From assembly GCF_001598215.1 (NCBI RefSeq), contig NZ_BCXJ01000001.1, positions 682,001 through 746,000 of the forward strand: a DNA stretch of 64,000 nt. Direction: 5' to 3'. Shown piece after piece: positions 6,931 through 15,079 of this stretch. Position numbers and translations under genes: made by a program. This DNA comes from Shouchella clausii. GTDB taxonomy: Bacteria > Bacillota > Bacilli > Bacillales > Bacillaceae_D. A model generated the notes under the pieces. The model searched no databases. It had not been told where the DNA came from and saw only the letters and a program-made list of their open reading frames with translations. Within the stretch, counting starts at the first letter, position 1; each line of letters opens with the position of its first letter.

Positions 6931-8196
6931 TTAATTGAACCATTCTAAAACGTACCCAAGCAAAATCCCAATTGTAATGACGTCGGAGTCGCTAAACGTG
7001 ACATTTTCAAGTCCAAACGACCCGAGAACAGGGATTAAAAGAGCTGGCAGCAATGTAATAAATAGACCGTGGACAATTCCGCCAATCGCTGCCCCGCGGA
7101 ATCCGCCTATTGCATTGCCAAATATGCCAGCCGTGCCGCCAGCGAAAAAGTTGGTCAGCATTCCCGGCAAAATCATGGCTAAACCGATGACCGGGAAAAA
7201 CAGCATGCCGATGACGGTGCCAATGGTGGTGAAAATAAAGCCGACAATTACGGCATTCGGCGCATATGGGAACAACACAGGGCAGTCTAGCGCTGGGACA
7301 GAATTAGGGACAACTCGCTTTGCAATTCCTTTAAATGCCGGGACAATTTCGCCAAGGAAGAGGCGGACGCCAGCGAGAAGCACGTAAACACCAACGACAA
7401 ATTGAATCGCTTGCATAAACGCAAAGACTAAATAGTGCATCCCGTCGCTGTATGCTTCGATAAAGGCTGGTCCTGCAAAAATAGTAGGGATGAGGTAAAT
7501 AGGAATCATGACAACCATCATCGATAAATACGTATCTTGCAGAAATTCCAAGCTTTTTGGCAAGTTGATGTCTTCCGTGGACTTTTCTTTGTTGCCGACA
7601 AGTTTTGCCGTGCCTGCCTGGACAAGGTAGCCAAGTGTACAATAGTGGCCTAATGCAATGTCATTTGAGCCTGTAATTTTGCGAACAAACGGTTGGGCGA
7701 TCGCTGGCATAAGCACAGCCATTGATCCAGCAATGACGCCGCCGAGTAGAATGAGCGCCAGGCCGCGGAGGCCGCCCATATAGCCGACGACGGAGCAAAC
7801 AGTCGCCATCCACAATGAGCCTTGCCCGGTTAAGAAGATGTATTTTATTGGTGTGAAGCGGGCGATTAAAAGGTTGACTGCAAACGCTAAGACCATAATC
7901 AAAGCCGTTTCTCGGCCAAGTGTTTGCTGGGCGATGCCAGCAATAGCGCCTACATCGGTGACGATGCCTCGCATCGCAAACGCTTCTTGGAAGACGTCGC
8001 CTAGAAACTGCAAAGTGCCTACAATAATTTGTGTACCTGCTAAAAGGACAAGAAAACCGAGCATTGTTTTCATTGTGCCTGACACGATTTGGCCAATTGA
8101 TTTTTTTAAGGCGATGAGGCCAATACAAGCAATGAGTGAGACGAGAATTGGCGCTTGTGATAAGATGTCGTTTACTAAAAAGTGCAAAATCTCCAT
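6931..8196 (-). CDS. PTS IIC component, ascorbate/galactitol-like (UlaA/SgaT family)
   Basis: A 421-residue membrane permease with about eleven hydrophobic segments, of the UlaA (SgaT) family that brings a sugar into the cell while IIB phosphorylates it. The sequence around TGQGSLWMATV and NAIGGFRGAAIGGIVHG is typical of the family. It follows the IIB gene by 39 nt, with GGAGG before its ATG. The ascorbate catabolic enzymes (UlaG, UlaD, UlaE, UlaF) are all absent; a sugar kinase and aldolase are present instead, so I infer a ketohexose or similar rather than ascorbate as substrate. Confidence 0.9.
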   Translation of the reverse strand: MEILHFLVNDILSQAPILVSLIACIGLIALKKSIGQIVSGTMKTMLGFLVLLAGTQIIVGTLQFLGDVFQEAFAMRGIVTDVGAIAGIAQQTLGRETALIMVLAFAVNLLIARFTPIKYIFLTGQGSLWMATVCSVVGYMGGLRGLALILLGGVIAGSMAVLMPAIAQPFVRKITGSNDIALGHYCTLGYLVQAGTAKLVGNKEKSTEDINLPKSLEFLQDTYLSMMVVMIPIYLIPTIFAGPAFIEAYSDGMHYLVFAFMQAIQFVVGVYVLLAGVRLFLGEIVPAFKGIAKRVVPNSVPALDCPVLFPYAPNAVIVGFIFTTIGTVIGMLFFPVIGLAMILPGMLTNFFAGGTAGIFGNAIGGFRGAAIGGIVHGLFITLLPALLIPVLGSFGLENVTFSDSDVITIGILLGYVLEWFN

Positions 8197-8235
8197 TGGG
8201 GCTCCTCCCTTTTCATGATTGTCTCGTTTGTTTCG

Positions 8236-8535
8236 TTATAGGGCTTGTTTTGCTTTTAGGACGGGAACAAGCTTTTCTTCAATTTCTTTTTGGTCGACAA
8301 GCCGTTTTAAATAAAGAATGTCCGCTTCAATTTGGTAGTGTTTTAATTGCGATTCAAAGTTTTGGCCAGTAATTAAAATGTCTGCCTGTTGGCTGCTCGC
8401 AGAGGATATATCACAATGGTTCAATGTTGCCTCTACTCCAAGTTTTTCGAGCACGGATTCCACCGCCATCTCACAGGCAAAGCTGCTTCCAAGTCCTGCC
8501 CCGCATACCATTAAAATCGATAGTTTTTTTGCCAT
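8236..8535 (-). CDS. PTS IIB component (UlaB-like)
   Basis: A 99-residue cytoplasmic phosphocarrier. Cys11 in VCGAGLGSS is the expected phosphorylation site and the P-loop-like motif is characteristic of the lactose/galactitol/ascorbate IIB fold. It starts 2 nt after the kinase gene ends, so translation is coupled, and its ribosome binding site (GGAGGG) lies inside that gene. It would receive phosphate from the IIA domain at the C-terminus of the regulator at 9526 and pass it to the sugar carried by the IIC protein. Confidence 0.92.
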   Translation of the reverse strand: MAKKLSILMVCGAGLGSSFACEMAVESVLEKLGVEATLNHCDISSASSQQADILITGQNFESQLKHYQIEADILYLKRLVDQKEIEEKLVPVLKAKQAL

Positions 8536-8537
8536 GA

Positions 8538-9542
8538 TTATCCCTCCAATTGGATCAGTTGGTTTTCATTAAAAGCTAGTTGCATAAACTCTTTTGCCAA
8601 AGTCGGCGATTGGTCGATTGCTGTTAGGGGAACAGCTTTGACATGCCCTTCCTTTAACGCTGCAAGAGTTGCCTTTTCGCCGTTAAGCAACGCATCGACT
8701 GCACATTTGCCCATCTGCTTGGCCATCAGGCAGTCATAGCTTGTTGGGTCACCTGCTCGTTGTGTATAGCCAAGTATGGAGAGCCGCACCCGCTTTCCTG
8801 TTGATGACTCAAGCGCTCGGGCAAGGGCAAACGACACGCCCTGGTCGCCTGCAGAAAAATGCTTGTTCAAATAGATGCCTTCCGATACGACAACGATGAC
8901 GCTTTTGCCTCGTTCTGAGCGAGTCTGTACTTCTGTAATGAACTCGTCTATATTGAGCTCATATTCAGGAAGGAGTACGATGTCTGCGCTAGCAGCAACA
9001 GCAGCTGCAAGGGGAAGTTGGCCGCAGCGCCCGCCGAAGGTTTCGACCATAAAAATCCGTCCAGGCAAGTTAGCTGCTGTTTGGCGGAGCCGATGGAGCG
9101 AATCGGCAATTGCATTGACGGCTGTGTCGTGGCCAATCGTGTATTCACTTCCACCAATATCGTTGTCAATCGTCATTGGTACAACCGCAACTGGCAAACT
9201 AGCGCTTAACGCTTTTGCCCCTTGTGCCGAACCGTTGCCGCCGCATACTATGAGGGCATCCATGCAGTCTTGCTTTAGTTTTTCGAGGACACGCTTTTGC
9301 CCCGCCTCATGGAGCATGGATGTGCTGCGGCCAGAGTGACATAGCAACTCTCCCTGAAGCACAGCCCCCCTCGCTGTCGTTGGTAATATGGCGACAGGGT
9401 CCTGCTCAATAATCCCGTCAAATCCGCCATGATAGAAATAAAGGTTAACACCCGGCGTTTGGGCAATCGCCGCAATGGCACCATTTACCCCTGGTGCATC
9501 GCCGCCGCTTGTTATTAAAGCAATGTTACGGGCCGTCGACAT
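8538..9542 (-). CDS. phosphofructokinase-A family sugar-phosphate kinase, divergent
   Basis: A 334-residue PFK-A family enzyme expected to phosphorylate a sugar 6-phosphate to the 1,6-bisphosphate. GGDAPGVNGAI near residue 14 and TIDNDIGGSEYTIG near residue 123 are the ATP/Mg and catalytic motifs, and GYTQRAGDPTSYD near residue 259 is the substrate region. Two positions differ from glycolytic enzymes: GGDGS is GGNGS, and the histidine of LGHIQRGG is a tyrosine. ATG 9542 follows AAGGGGAG and overlaps the regulator's 3' end by 17 nt. The protein is the second gene of the PTS operon, so its substrate is probably the PTS-imported sugar 6-phosphate rather than fructose 6-phosphate of glycolysis. 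Confidence 0.85.
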   Translation of the reverse strand: MSTARNIALITSGGDAPGVNGAIAAIAQTPGVNLYFYHGGFDGIIEQDPVAILPTTARGAVLQGELLCHSGRSTSMLHEAGQKRVLEKLKQDCMDALIVCGGNGSAQGAKALSASLPVAVVPMTIDNDIGGSEYTIGHDTAVNAIADSLHRLRQTAANLPGRIFMVETFGGRCGQLPLAAAVAASADIVLLPEYELNIDEFITEVQTRSERGKSVIVVVSEGIYLNKHFSAGDQGVSFALARALESSTGKRVRLSILGYTQRAGDPTSYDCLMAKQMGKCAVDALLNGEKATLAALKEGHVKAVPLTAIDQSPTLAKEFMQLAFNENQLIQLEG

Positions 9543-11646
9543 AGGCTTTCTCCCCTTCTTCGTTAAGAACGATTTTGGTTAACGTTTGCTTAGAGGTAGC
9601 AGCTTTTATTGCGTCTAACCGTTGTTCGTCATTGATTAGTTTCACAATGGAACGAAACGCTTTTAAGTGTGAAAAACTGTCAGAAGCGGCCAAGCAAATT
9701 ACAAGAAACACCGGGTCATTGTCTGGATTGCCGAATGGAATGGGCTCTGCTAGCTGGATAAAACTAACACTTAGCTCATTTACGCCATCTTCTGGCCGGG
9801 CGTGAGCAATCGCAACCCCTGGAGCAAGGACAATATAAGGCCCGTATTCTTGCACAGAGGCGATCATTGCTTCTGCGTAATTTTTTGTAATGGCGCCGCT
9901 TCTTTCTAAAGGTTTAGCGGCCGCATAAATGGCTTCTTGCCAATTGGTGGCGCGAACGTTTAGTTCAATATGGTCTTCGCTCATTAGCTCGGCTAACAAT
10001 GGCTGGATCACTCCTTCGTAAATTGGCAACTGATGTTTTTTAAACAGAGACGTTAATTCTTCCATAAACGGTTTAAGCATGAACGATTTGCTGTTTGCTT
10101 TCGCAATTTCCACGATCGACCGGAAAAAGTCTTCGTTCGATGCTGTATGTTTCTGCCGTTGCCTTTGTTTCGATTTCGCGATTTGTGCAATCGTTGTTTG
10201 GATTAAGGCTGTGTCCTCATCCTTAAAAAACGGGGACACTTGTAAGCAAGGCACGCCTTTGATGGAAAGGGGCAATGTCGTTAAGACAAAGTCAACTTGC
10301 AATTTTTGGATGACATCGACTTCATAACGGGATAATGTACCTAATACTTCAATGGAAGAAAAGCGCGTGTACAAGCTTTCCTCGATTAAACGGGCATTGG
10401 TAATGCCATGTCCGCAAATAATCACTGTCCGGTACACAAGTGTTTGCCGCTTCAGTCTCTCAGAGGCGACGCAAGTATGCATGGTCAAGTAGGCAATTTC
10501 ATCGATTGGAATCGTTAATTGCAGCGTTCGTTCTAATTCGTTTCCTGCCAAGCGGCATGCTGCAAATAAATCAGGGTATTGTTTGACAATGACATCGGCA
10601 ATCGGGTTTTCAATTGGCAGCTCGTTTTTCAGCCGTCTTGCCATTGTCTGAATATGGGCGTAAATGTTTGAAAAATATTCTTGGTCATTTATAAATGGTA
10701 GTCCTGTTTGTTTTGTGATAGAGTGCACAAAGTCCATGACAGCGACTTGGATTTGACCCCAATTCCCTTCCATTTTGAATAAGAATTGCTCTTCTTTAGC
10801 AGTCGAAAGAAATAGCGATAATACGTAAATTTCGGTGTTCGGATCGGATAATGGTTTTTGAAAATCAAATGTTTGGGCAAGAGCAAATGCTTGTTTGTCC
10901 AGTTGTTCTGGGATCATTGCCTTGTCCGTCAATAAGTAGCCCATTTTGATGCGCTTAAGCGCTAGCAATGCATACAAGCCAATTTCTAAATGAGTTTCGT
11001 ACGTAAAACGGCCATTCTTTTTCAGTTCTATTGAACGAATCCATGCCAAAGTCTGTTCCAACGCAGTGGCTTCCACCAATTTACAGCAATAATCTTCAAA
11101 AAATGTGGCTGCTTCGCTTTGTTTGAACATGTCCAAGCCTCTATTACGGCAGGCCCGTTTTAAAAACCGGAAAAGCCAACGCCGCTTCGCGAACTCGGAT
11201 CCGACAACGGCGAATCCTTCTTTCGGCAAACTGTCTAATCGCAAATTGTCGGCCAGCAGCTCTGTCCGCAGCCGCTGAATGTCTTTGTCGACTGTGCTTT
11301 TACTCACTTGCAAGTGTTCGCAAATCGAAGGGACCGTCACCTTCTCCTCGGCGTAAAAGAAAGCAAATACGAGAAAAGCTTCGCGGTCTGCGGCATCGGG
11401 AAAGTGGAGTGTGTCAGAGCCAAGAAGCTTGTGTAGCACCTCTTGATCGCAGTCATAATAAACGCCTTTTTTCCGATTCCGCTTAAGCAGAGGCTGGTGA
11501 TGATCCCTTAAATAATCATCGATTTCCTCAAGGGCATAACGGATCGTCCGCGCAGAGACTTGGAATGTTTCGGAAAGCGATTTAACGGGCACATAGCTCT
11601 TATGCCTAACAATTTCTTGGAAGATTTCTGCATGTTTGCGTCTCAT
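9526..11646 (-). CDS. PRD-containing transcriptional activator with IIB-like and IIA domains
   Basis: A 706-residue ManR/MtlR-type regulator that controls the downstream PTS operon by its own phosphorylation. Order: HTH (residues 10-60), second Mga-like HTH (95-145), PRD1 (about 195-285, His219), PRD2 (about 300-400, His331 and His390), galactitol IIB-like domain with Cys411 in VIICGHGI, and a IIA domain (555-700) with His615 in GVAIAHARPED. No separate IIA gene exists in the operon, so this IIA domain may serve transport as well as regulation. AGGAGG stands 8 nt before the ATG. It is the first gene of the operon and a cre-like site lies just upstream. Confidence 0.92.
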   Translation of the reverse strand: MRRKHAEIFQEIVRHKSYVPVKSLSETFQVSARTIRYALEEIDDYLRDHHQPLLKRNRKKGVYYDCDQEVLHKLLGSDTLHFPDAADREAFLVFAFFYAEEKVTVPSICEHLQVSKSTVDKDIQRLRTELLADNLRLDSLPKEGFAVVGSEFAKRRWLFRFLKRACRNRGLDMFKQSEAATFFEDYCCKLVEATALEQTLAWIRSIELKKNGRFTYETHLEIGLYALLALKRIKMGYLLTDKAMIPEQLDKQAFALAQTFDFQKPLSDPNTEIYVLSLFLSTAKEEQFLFKMEGNWGQIQVAVMDFVHSITKQTGLPFINDQEYFSNIYAHIQTMARRLKNELPIENPIADVIVKQYPDLFAACRLAGNELERTLQLTIPIDEIAYLTMHTCVASERLKRQTLVYRTVIICGHGITNARLIEESLYTRFSSIEVLGTLSRYEVDVIQKLQVDFVLTTLPLSIKGVPCLQVSPFFKDEDTALIQTTIAQIAKSKQRQRQKHTASNEDFFRSIVEIAKANSKSFMLKPFMEELTSLFKKHQLPIYEGVIQPLLAELMSEDHIELNVRATNWQEAIYAAAKPLERSGAITKNYAEAMIASVQEYGPYIVLAPGVAIAHARPEDGVNELSVSFIQLAEPIPFGNPDNDPVFLVICLAASDSFSHLKAFRSIVKLINDEQRLDAIKAATSKQTLTKIVLNEEGEKAYVDGP

Positions 11647-11673
11647 TCGCCACCCTCCTTTGGCTTAATCATA

Positions 11674-11687
11674 TGTGACCGCTTTCA
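11674..11687 (-). promoter_or_regulatory. candidate cre (CcpA) site
   Basis: On the minus strand TGAAAGCGGTCACA matches the cre consensus TGWAARCGYTWNCW at 12 of 14 positions. It is about 28 bp upstream of the start of the PRD regulator, in a position to block the PTS operon when glucose is present. Confidence 0.45.
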
Positions 11688-11828
11688 TAATTTGAAGCTT
11701 AAAGTTCTTCCATTTTTAGCGGCAAAGAAGTAGGCGGCTAAGGAGGTCGAAAAGGTATATAAATTTGAGAGTGATGATTGGTTCGTGAAAAGGAAGGCGA
11801 AGGGAAGCGAAGGGTTTAAGCTTATGAA

Positions 11829-11863
11829 AAAACGGCTTTCCCGAATAGGGATAAAGCCGTTTT
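11829..11863 (-). terminator. terminator of the glyoxalase-like gene
   Basis: AAAACGGCTTT (11829-11839) pairs with AAAGCCGTTTT (11853-11863). On the minus strand a T run continues after the stem, ending the transcript that comes from 12307. Confidence 0.8.
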
Positions 11864-11953
11864 AACTAGCAAAATGCACATGAGGGGGTGATTTTGGATA
11901 CTTCTATTGTCCGGATTGAGTAAATAAGTAGTTGTTACTAGTGATCGCCCACA

Positions 11954-12307
11954 TTAATACTCACACACTTCCAAGCAATTGCCATCCAAATCATAGAAGG
12001 CAAAATAACGGGCTCCATATTCTTTAAGTTCTTCTACTTGAACGCCATTGTTTTTTAAATGCTCATACGCGCTTTCGGCATCGGCCACATAGAAATTGAA
12101 GGCGCTGCGCCTTGGCTGAAAATAAACGTCCTCGTCGGTAAGAAATAACGTAATCGATGTATCGCCAAACTTAACCGATTGGTACTCTCCTTCATCTCCT
12201 TTCCAACCTGGAACTCCGCCTAGAATGTCGGTATACCATTTAAACGCCTTATCGATATCGCGAGTAGGTACAAAAACGGTGTCAATCCGTTGGAAAGTTT
12301 GTGTCAT
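11954..12307 (-). CDS. VOC-family (glyoxalase/bleomycin-resistance-like) protein
   Basis: A 117-residue single vicinal-oxygen-chelate domain. VPTRDIDKAFKWYTDILGG is the first beta-alpha-beta unit, and FAFYDLDGNCLEVCEY is the usual ending with the metal-binding glutamate. Such proteins are dioxygenases, glyoxalases or drug-binding proteins, and the sequence alone does not say which. It is transcribed alone between two terminator-bounded regions. GGAAAGGTGG precedes the ATG. Confidence 0.85.
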   Translation of the reverse strand: MTQTFQRIDTVFVPTRDIDKAFKWYTDILGGVPGWKGDEGEYQSVKFGDTSITLFLTDEDVYFQPRRSAFNFYVADAESAYEHLKNNGVQVEELKEYGARYFAFYDLDGNCLEVCEY

Positions 12308-12507
12308 TGCTAAGCCACCTTTCCTTTAATAGACATGCCTATTTGTTCTACGGACGGTAGGAAAACCCCTCTTTTGATTAGAATAACCGCTTTCTTGATA
12401 GTAAGAGACGTCTCGGTCTTCCAAAAAGCGCTGTTTACTAGCGATTTCACTCATATGATAAGATAGAAGCGTGCTTTATTTAAAAGAAATAGGAAAGGGT
12501 TAGCATT

Positions 12508-13944
12508 TTGAGGTTATTGGAATCGATTCTTGTGGTGTTGGCCATTGCCGTATTTTTATGGTTCATTGTCAGCAAAACGAAGAAGCAGAAAATGATTGTT
12601 GTTGGATTAGCAGCCCTCTATATAGTGGCAGTGCTACATGTGATGGTTGAAGGGCCAAGGTGGCAAATGACGTTTGCCTACTTGGTGCCGTTTTTGTTGA
12701 CGATAGGAGTGTTGTTTAGGAAACAAGGCAGAGGGCAAAACCGTCTTTTGCGCTGGGGCGGGTATGGGCTTGCGGCTGCCTATGGGCTGGTGATGGTGGC
12801 AACCCCTTTGCTGTTGCCTGTCTTTTCATTTGAGAAGCCAACTGGCATGTACCCCGTTGGAACAGAAACATTTTATCTGAAAGAGGAAAACAGAGAAGAC
12901 GCGCCTACTGTGGCAGGCGGGCGAGAACTGATGGTACAAGTTTGGTATCCGAGCGAGAGCCAACAGGGAAAACGGGCTCCCTATACGAAAGACGTCGGCC
13001 CGATTACAAAAGGATTGGAACAAGCACTGTCAATCCCTGCCTGGGTGTTAAGCCATCTTCGTTATGTGGATACTTACGCTATAGAAGGCAGCCAAGTTTC
13101 CGAAAATGCTGATCCGTATCCCGTGATTGTTTTCTCCCATGGCATGACAGGTTTTCGCAACCAAAATACGTTTCAGGTTGAAGAGTTGGCAAGCCATGGC
13201 TATATTGTCGTAGGCATTGACCACGCCTTTGATGCTGCTGCCACAGTCTATCCAGACGGACGAAGTGTGTTGCTCAATGAAAACCACTTGTCTGGATTCG
13301 AACAGTTGGATGCCCATATGGACATTTGGGTAAAGGACGTATCCTTTGTTTTAGACGAACTTGAAAAATGGAATGGGTCAGGCCCTGACGGCTATTTTGA
13401 AGGCAGGCTCGATTTAGAAAAAATCGGGATGTTTGGCCACTCTTATGGCGGGGCAGCAGCTGCGCAAATGCTTGCCCGCGACTCCAGAGTAAAAGTAGCT
13501 GTAAATATGGATGGGACGCTATACGGAAAAGAGCCTCCGGCAGATGGATTTGACAAGCCTTACTTGCAAATGAATGGCGAGAAAAGCATTGATAGAGCTA
13601 TTTTTGATGCAACATTGGACCAAGCTGTGGCCCAAACCGGCAAATCCCGTGCGTCCTATGAAGCTTTTTGGGATGAAAGTCAAATACGGCGGGAAACGGC
13701 GCTCCATGGCGGCGGGTATACGATGACGATTCCACATACATCCCATATGAGTTTTACAGACTTTCACTTGTTTTCACCGTTGCTTGAAAACAAAGGGGAA
13801 CATATTGAAGAAGTGCATCATCTTATCAATGACGTGAGCATTGCCTTTTTTGACGAGTTTTTAGCAGGAAAAGCAACAGGGTTGTTGCAGGAACAAGCGA
13901 AAAAACATCCGGAAATCGCCCTTGAGGCCCCGTTTGCTCCTTGA
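12508..13944 (+). CDS. membrane-anchored alpha/beta hydrolase (PAF-acetylhydrolase/dienelactone hydrolase-like)
   Basis: A 478-residue protein whose first 115 residues hold four hydrophobic segments, followed by an outward or cytosolic hydrolase domain of about 350 residues. GMFGHSYGGAAAA (near 311-323) is the nucleophile elbow with the active serine; PVIVFSHGMTGFRNQ near 208 forms the oxyanion region, and HTSHMSF near 413 is a good candidate for the catalytic histidine. The start is a TTG at 12508, 8 nt after AGGAAAGGG. It resembles the platelet-activating-factor acetylhydrolase/chlorophyllase-like esterases; the substrate is not evident. Confidence 0.85.
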   Translation: MRLLESILVVLAIAVFLWFIVSKTKKQKMIVVGLAALYIVAVLHVMVEGPRWQMTFAYLVPFLLTIGVLFRKQGRGQNRLLRWGGYGLAAAYGLVMVATPLLLPVFSFEKPTGMYPVGTETFYLKEENREDAPTVAGGRELMVQVWYPSESQQGKRAPYTKDVGPITKGLEQALSIPAWVLSHLRYVDTYAIEGSQVSENADPYPVIVFSHGMTGFRNQNTFQVEELASHGYIVVGIDHAFDAAATVYPDGRSVLLNENHLSGFEQLDAHMDIWVKDVSFVLDELEKWNGSGPDGYFEGRLDLEKIGMFGHSYGGAAAAQMLARDSRVKVAVNMDGTLYGKEPPADGFDKPYLQMNGEKSIDRAIFDATLDQAVAQTGKSRASYEAFWDESQIRRETALHGGGYTMTIPHTSHMSFTDFHLFSPLLENKGEHIEEVHHLINDVSIAFFDEFLAGKATGLLQEQAKKHPEIALEAPFAP

Positions 13945-14090
13945 TAGAGGGGAGAGAACAGACTTTAAAACATTTTTGAGATAGGATTCGTGAAGGCATT
14001 TTGCGAGGTGCTAATTGCCTTTGGAGCTGGAGGAATGTTCTTTAGCTCCATGTGGCATAAAATTAACATTGTCTCCCTCGTGCTTACAAA

Positions 14091-14121
14091 GCCAGTTGAG
14101 TTTCTTTCAACTGGCTATTTG
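14091..14121 (+). terminator. probable terminator after the alpha/beta hydrolase gene
   Basis: A 9-bp stem, GCCAGTTGA with TCAACTGGC, is followed by TATTT. The tail is short, so strength is uncertain. Confidence 0.55.
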
Positions 14122-14219
14122 CCGTTGCTCCTCATTCAGTGCTGGGCGATTAAGTAGACGGTTACGAGCGGCAGCATCACCAGCAAGCAAGAAGCGAAAA
14201 GGCGGGAGTTTTTTAACTC

Positions 14220-14233
14220 TTACAATTTTGTCA
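14220..14233 (+). promoter_or_regulatory. BceR-like operator upstream of the ABC transporter
   Basis: TTACA-ATTT-TGTCA resembles the TNACA-N4-TGTAA inverted repeat bound by BceR-type response regulators. It lies 16 bp upstream of the -35 element TTGTCA, where an activator would sit. Confidence 0.4.
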
Positions 14234-14248
14234 TGTACGCCATTTCCT

Positions 14249-14277
14249 TTGTCATCTAAATCAAAGGCAAATGTACT
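14249..14277 (+). promoter_or_regulatory. candidate promoter of the BceAB-type operon
   Basis: TTGTCA (14249-14254), 17-bp spacer, TGTACT (14272-14277), 47 nt before the ATG. The -10 element is weak, as expected for an activator-dependent promoter. Confidence 0.4.
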
Positions 14278-14323
14278 GCTTCCTCATTAAAATGAAGGTA
14301 ACATAAGAAGGAGGAAACAATCC

Positions 14324-15079
14324 ATGGTTGTACTTGAAGCCACAAATATTCGCAAACAATACGGAAACAAATGGAATAAGCAGGAAGTGTTAAAAGGACT
14401 TGACCTAACGATTGAAAAGGGCGAGTTTGTTAGCATTATGGGGGCATCGGGCTCAGGAAAGACAACGTTTTTGAATGTACTGTCGTCGATTGACCAAGTG
14501 ACAAGCGGAACGATCATTATAGATGGGAAAGACATAACCAATATGAAAGAGCGTGAGCTTGCTTGGTTTCGCCAACGGCACTTAGGGTTTGTTTTCCAAG
14601 AATACCATTTGCTTGAGACGCTTACCGTCAAAGAGAATATCCTGTTGCCATTGTCGGTTATGGGAGTGGGCAAAAAAGAAGCAGACGAAGCGTTTCGGTC
14701 TGTTGCGACAGAATTAGGCATTTACGAATTAAAAGACAAGTACCCGAATGAGCTGTCTGGCGGTCAGAAACAACGGACTTCAGCAGCCCGGGCATTTATT
14801 CACCAACCAAGTATGATTTTTGCCGATGAACCGACGGGGGCGCTCGATTCTAAATCGGCAACGGACTTGCTTAATAAACTTACTGAATTTAATCAAAAAC
14901 ACCAAGCAACGATTCTAATGGTGACGCATGATGCGGCAGCAGCCAGTTTTAGCAGCCGTGTCGTCTTTATTAAGGATGGGCAAATGCATACAGAAGTCAT
15001 GCAGCAAGGCCGAACGAGAGAAGCCCATTACGAAGAAATCATGAAAACCCAAGCCATTCTTGGGGGGATCAAGGCATGA
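14324..15079 (+). CDS. ABC transporter ATP-binding protein, BceA-type
   Basis: A 251-residue nucleotide-binding subunit that powers the adjacent permease. Walker A is GASGSGKTT at 40-48, the ABC signature LSGGQKQR at 144-151, Walker B MIFADEP at 164-170 and the switch histidine in MVTHD. It is of the MacB/BceA class used for peptide antibiotic sensing and detoxification. AGAAGGAGG lies 9 nt before the ATG, and the stop overlaps the permease start (ATGA). In bacilli these pairs are usually next to a BceRS two-component system; none is within this window near the gene. Confidence 0.92.
   Translation: MVVLEATNIRKQYGNKWNKQEVLKGLDLTIEKGEFVSIMGASGSGKTTFLNVLSSIDQVTSGTIIIDGKDITNMKERELAWFRQRHLGFVFQEYHLLETLTVKENILLPLSVMGVGKKEADEAFRSVATELGIYELKDKYPNELSGGQKQRTSAARAFIHQPSMIFADEPTGALDSKSATDLLNKLTEFNQKHQATILMVTHDAAAASFSSRVVFIKDGQMHTEVMQQGRTREAHYEEIMKTQAILGGIKA

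Larger units (their letters stand above)
13945..14323. other. intergenic region upstream of the ABC transporter
   Basis: No gene is convincing here. A GCCAGTTGA/TCAACTGGC hairpin at 14091-14115, with a weak T tail, probably ends the hydrolase transcript. From 14220 on there is a BceR-like motif and a promoter (listed separately). A 40-codon ATG frame at 14034 lacks any family likeness and I do not call it. Confidence 0.6.

Noticed and set aside
14287-14721. A 144-residue ORF on the minus strand
   Set aside because: It is antisense to the ABC ATPase gene and has no ribosome binding site or family likeness.
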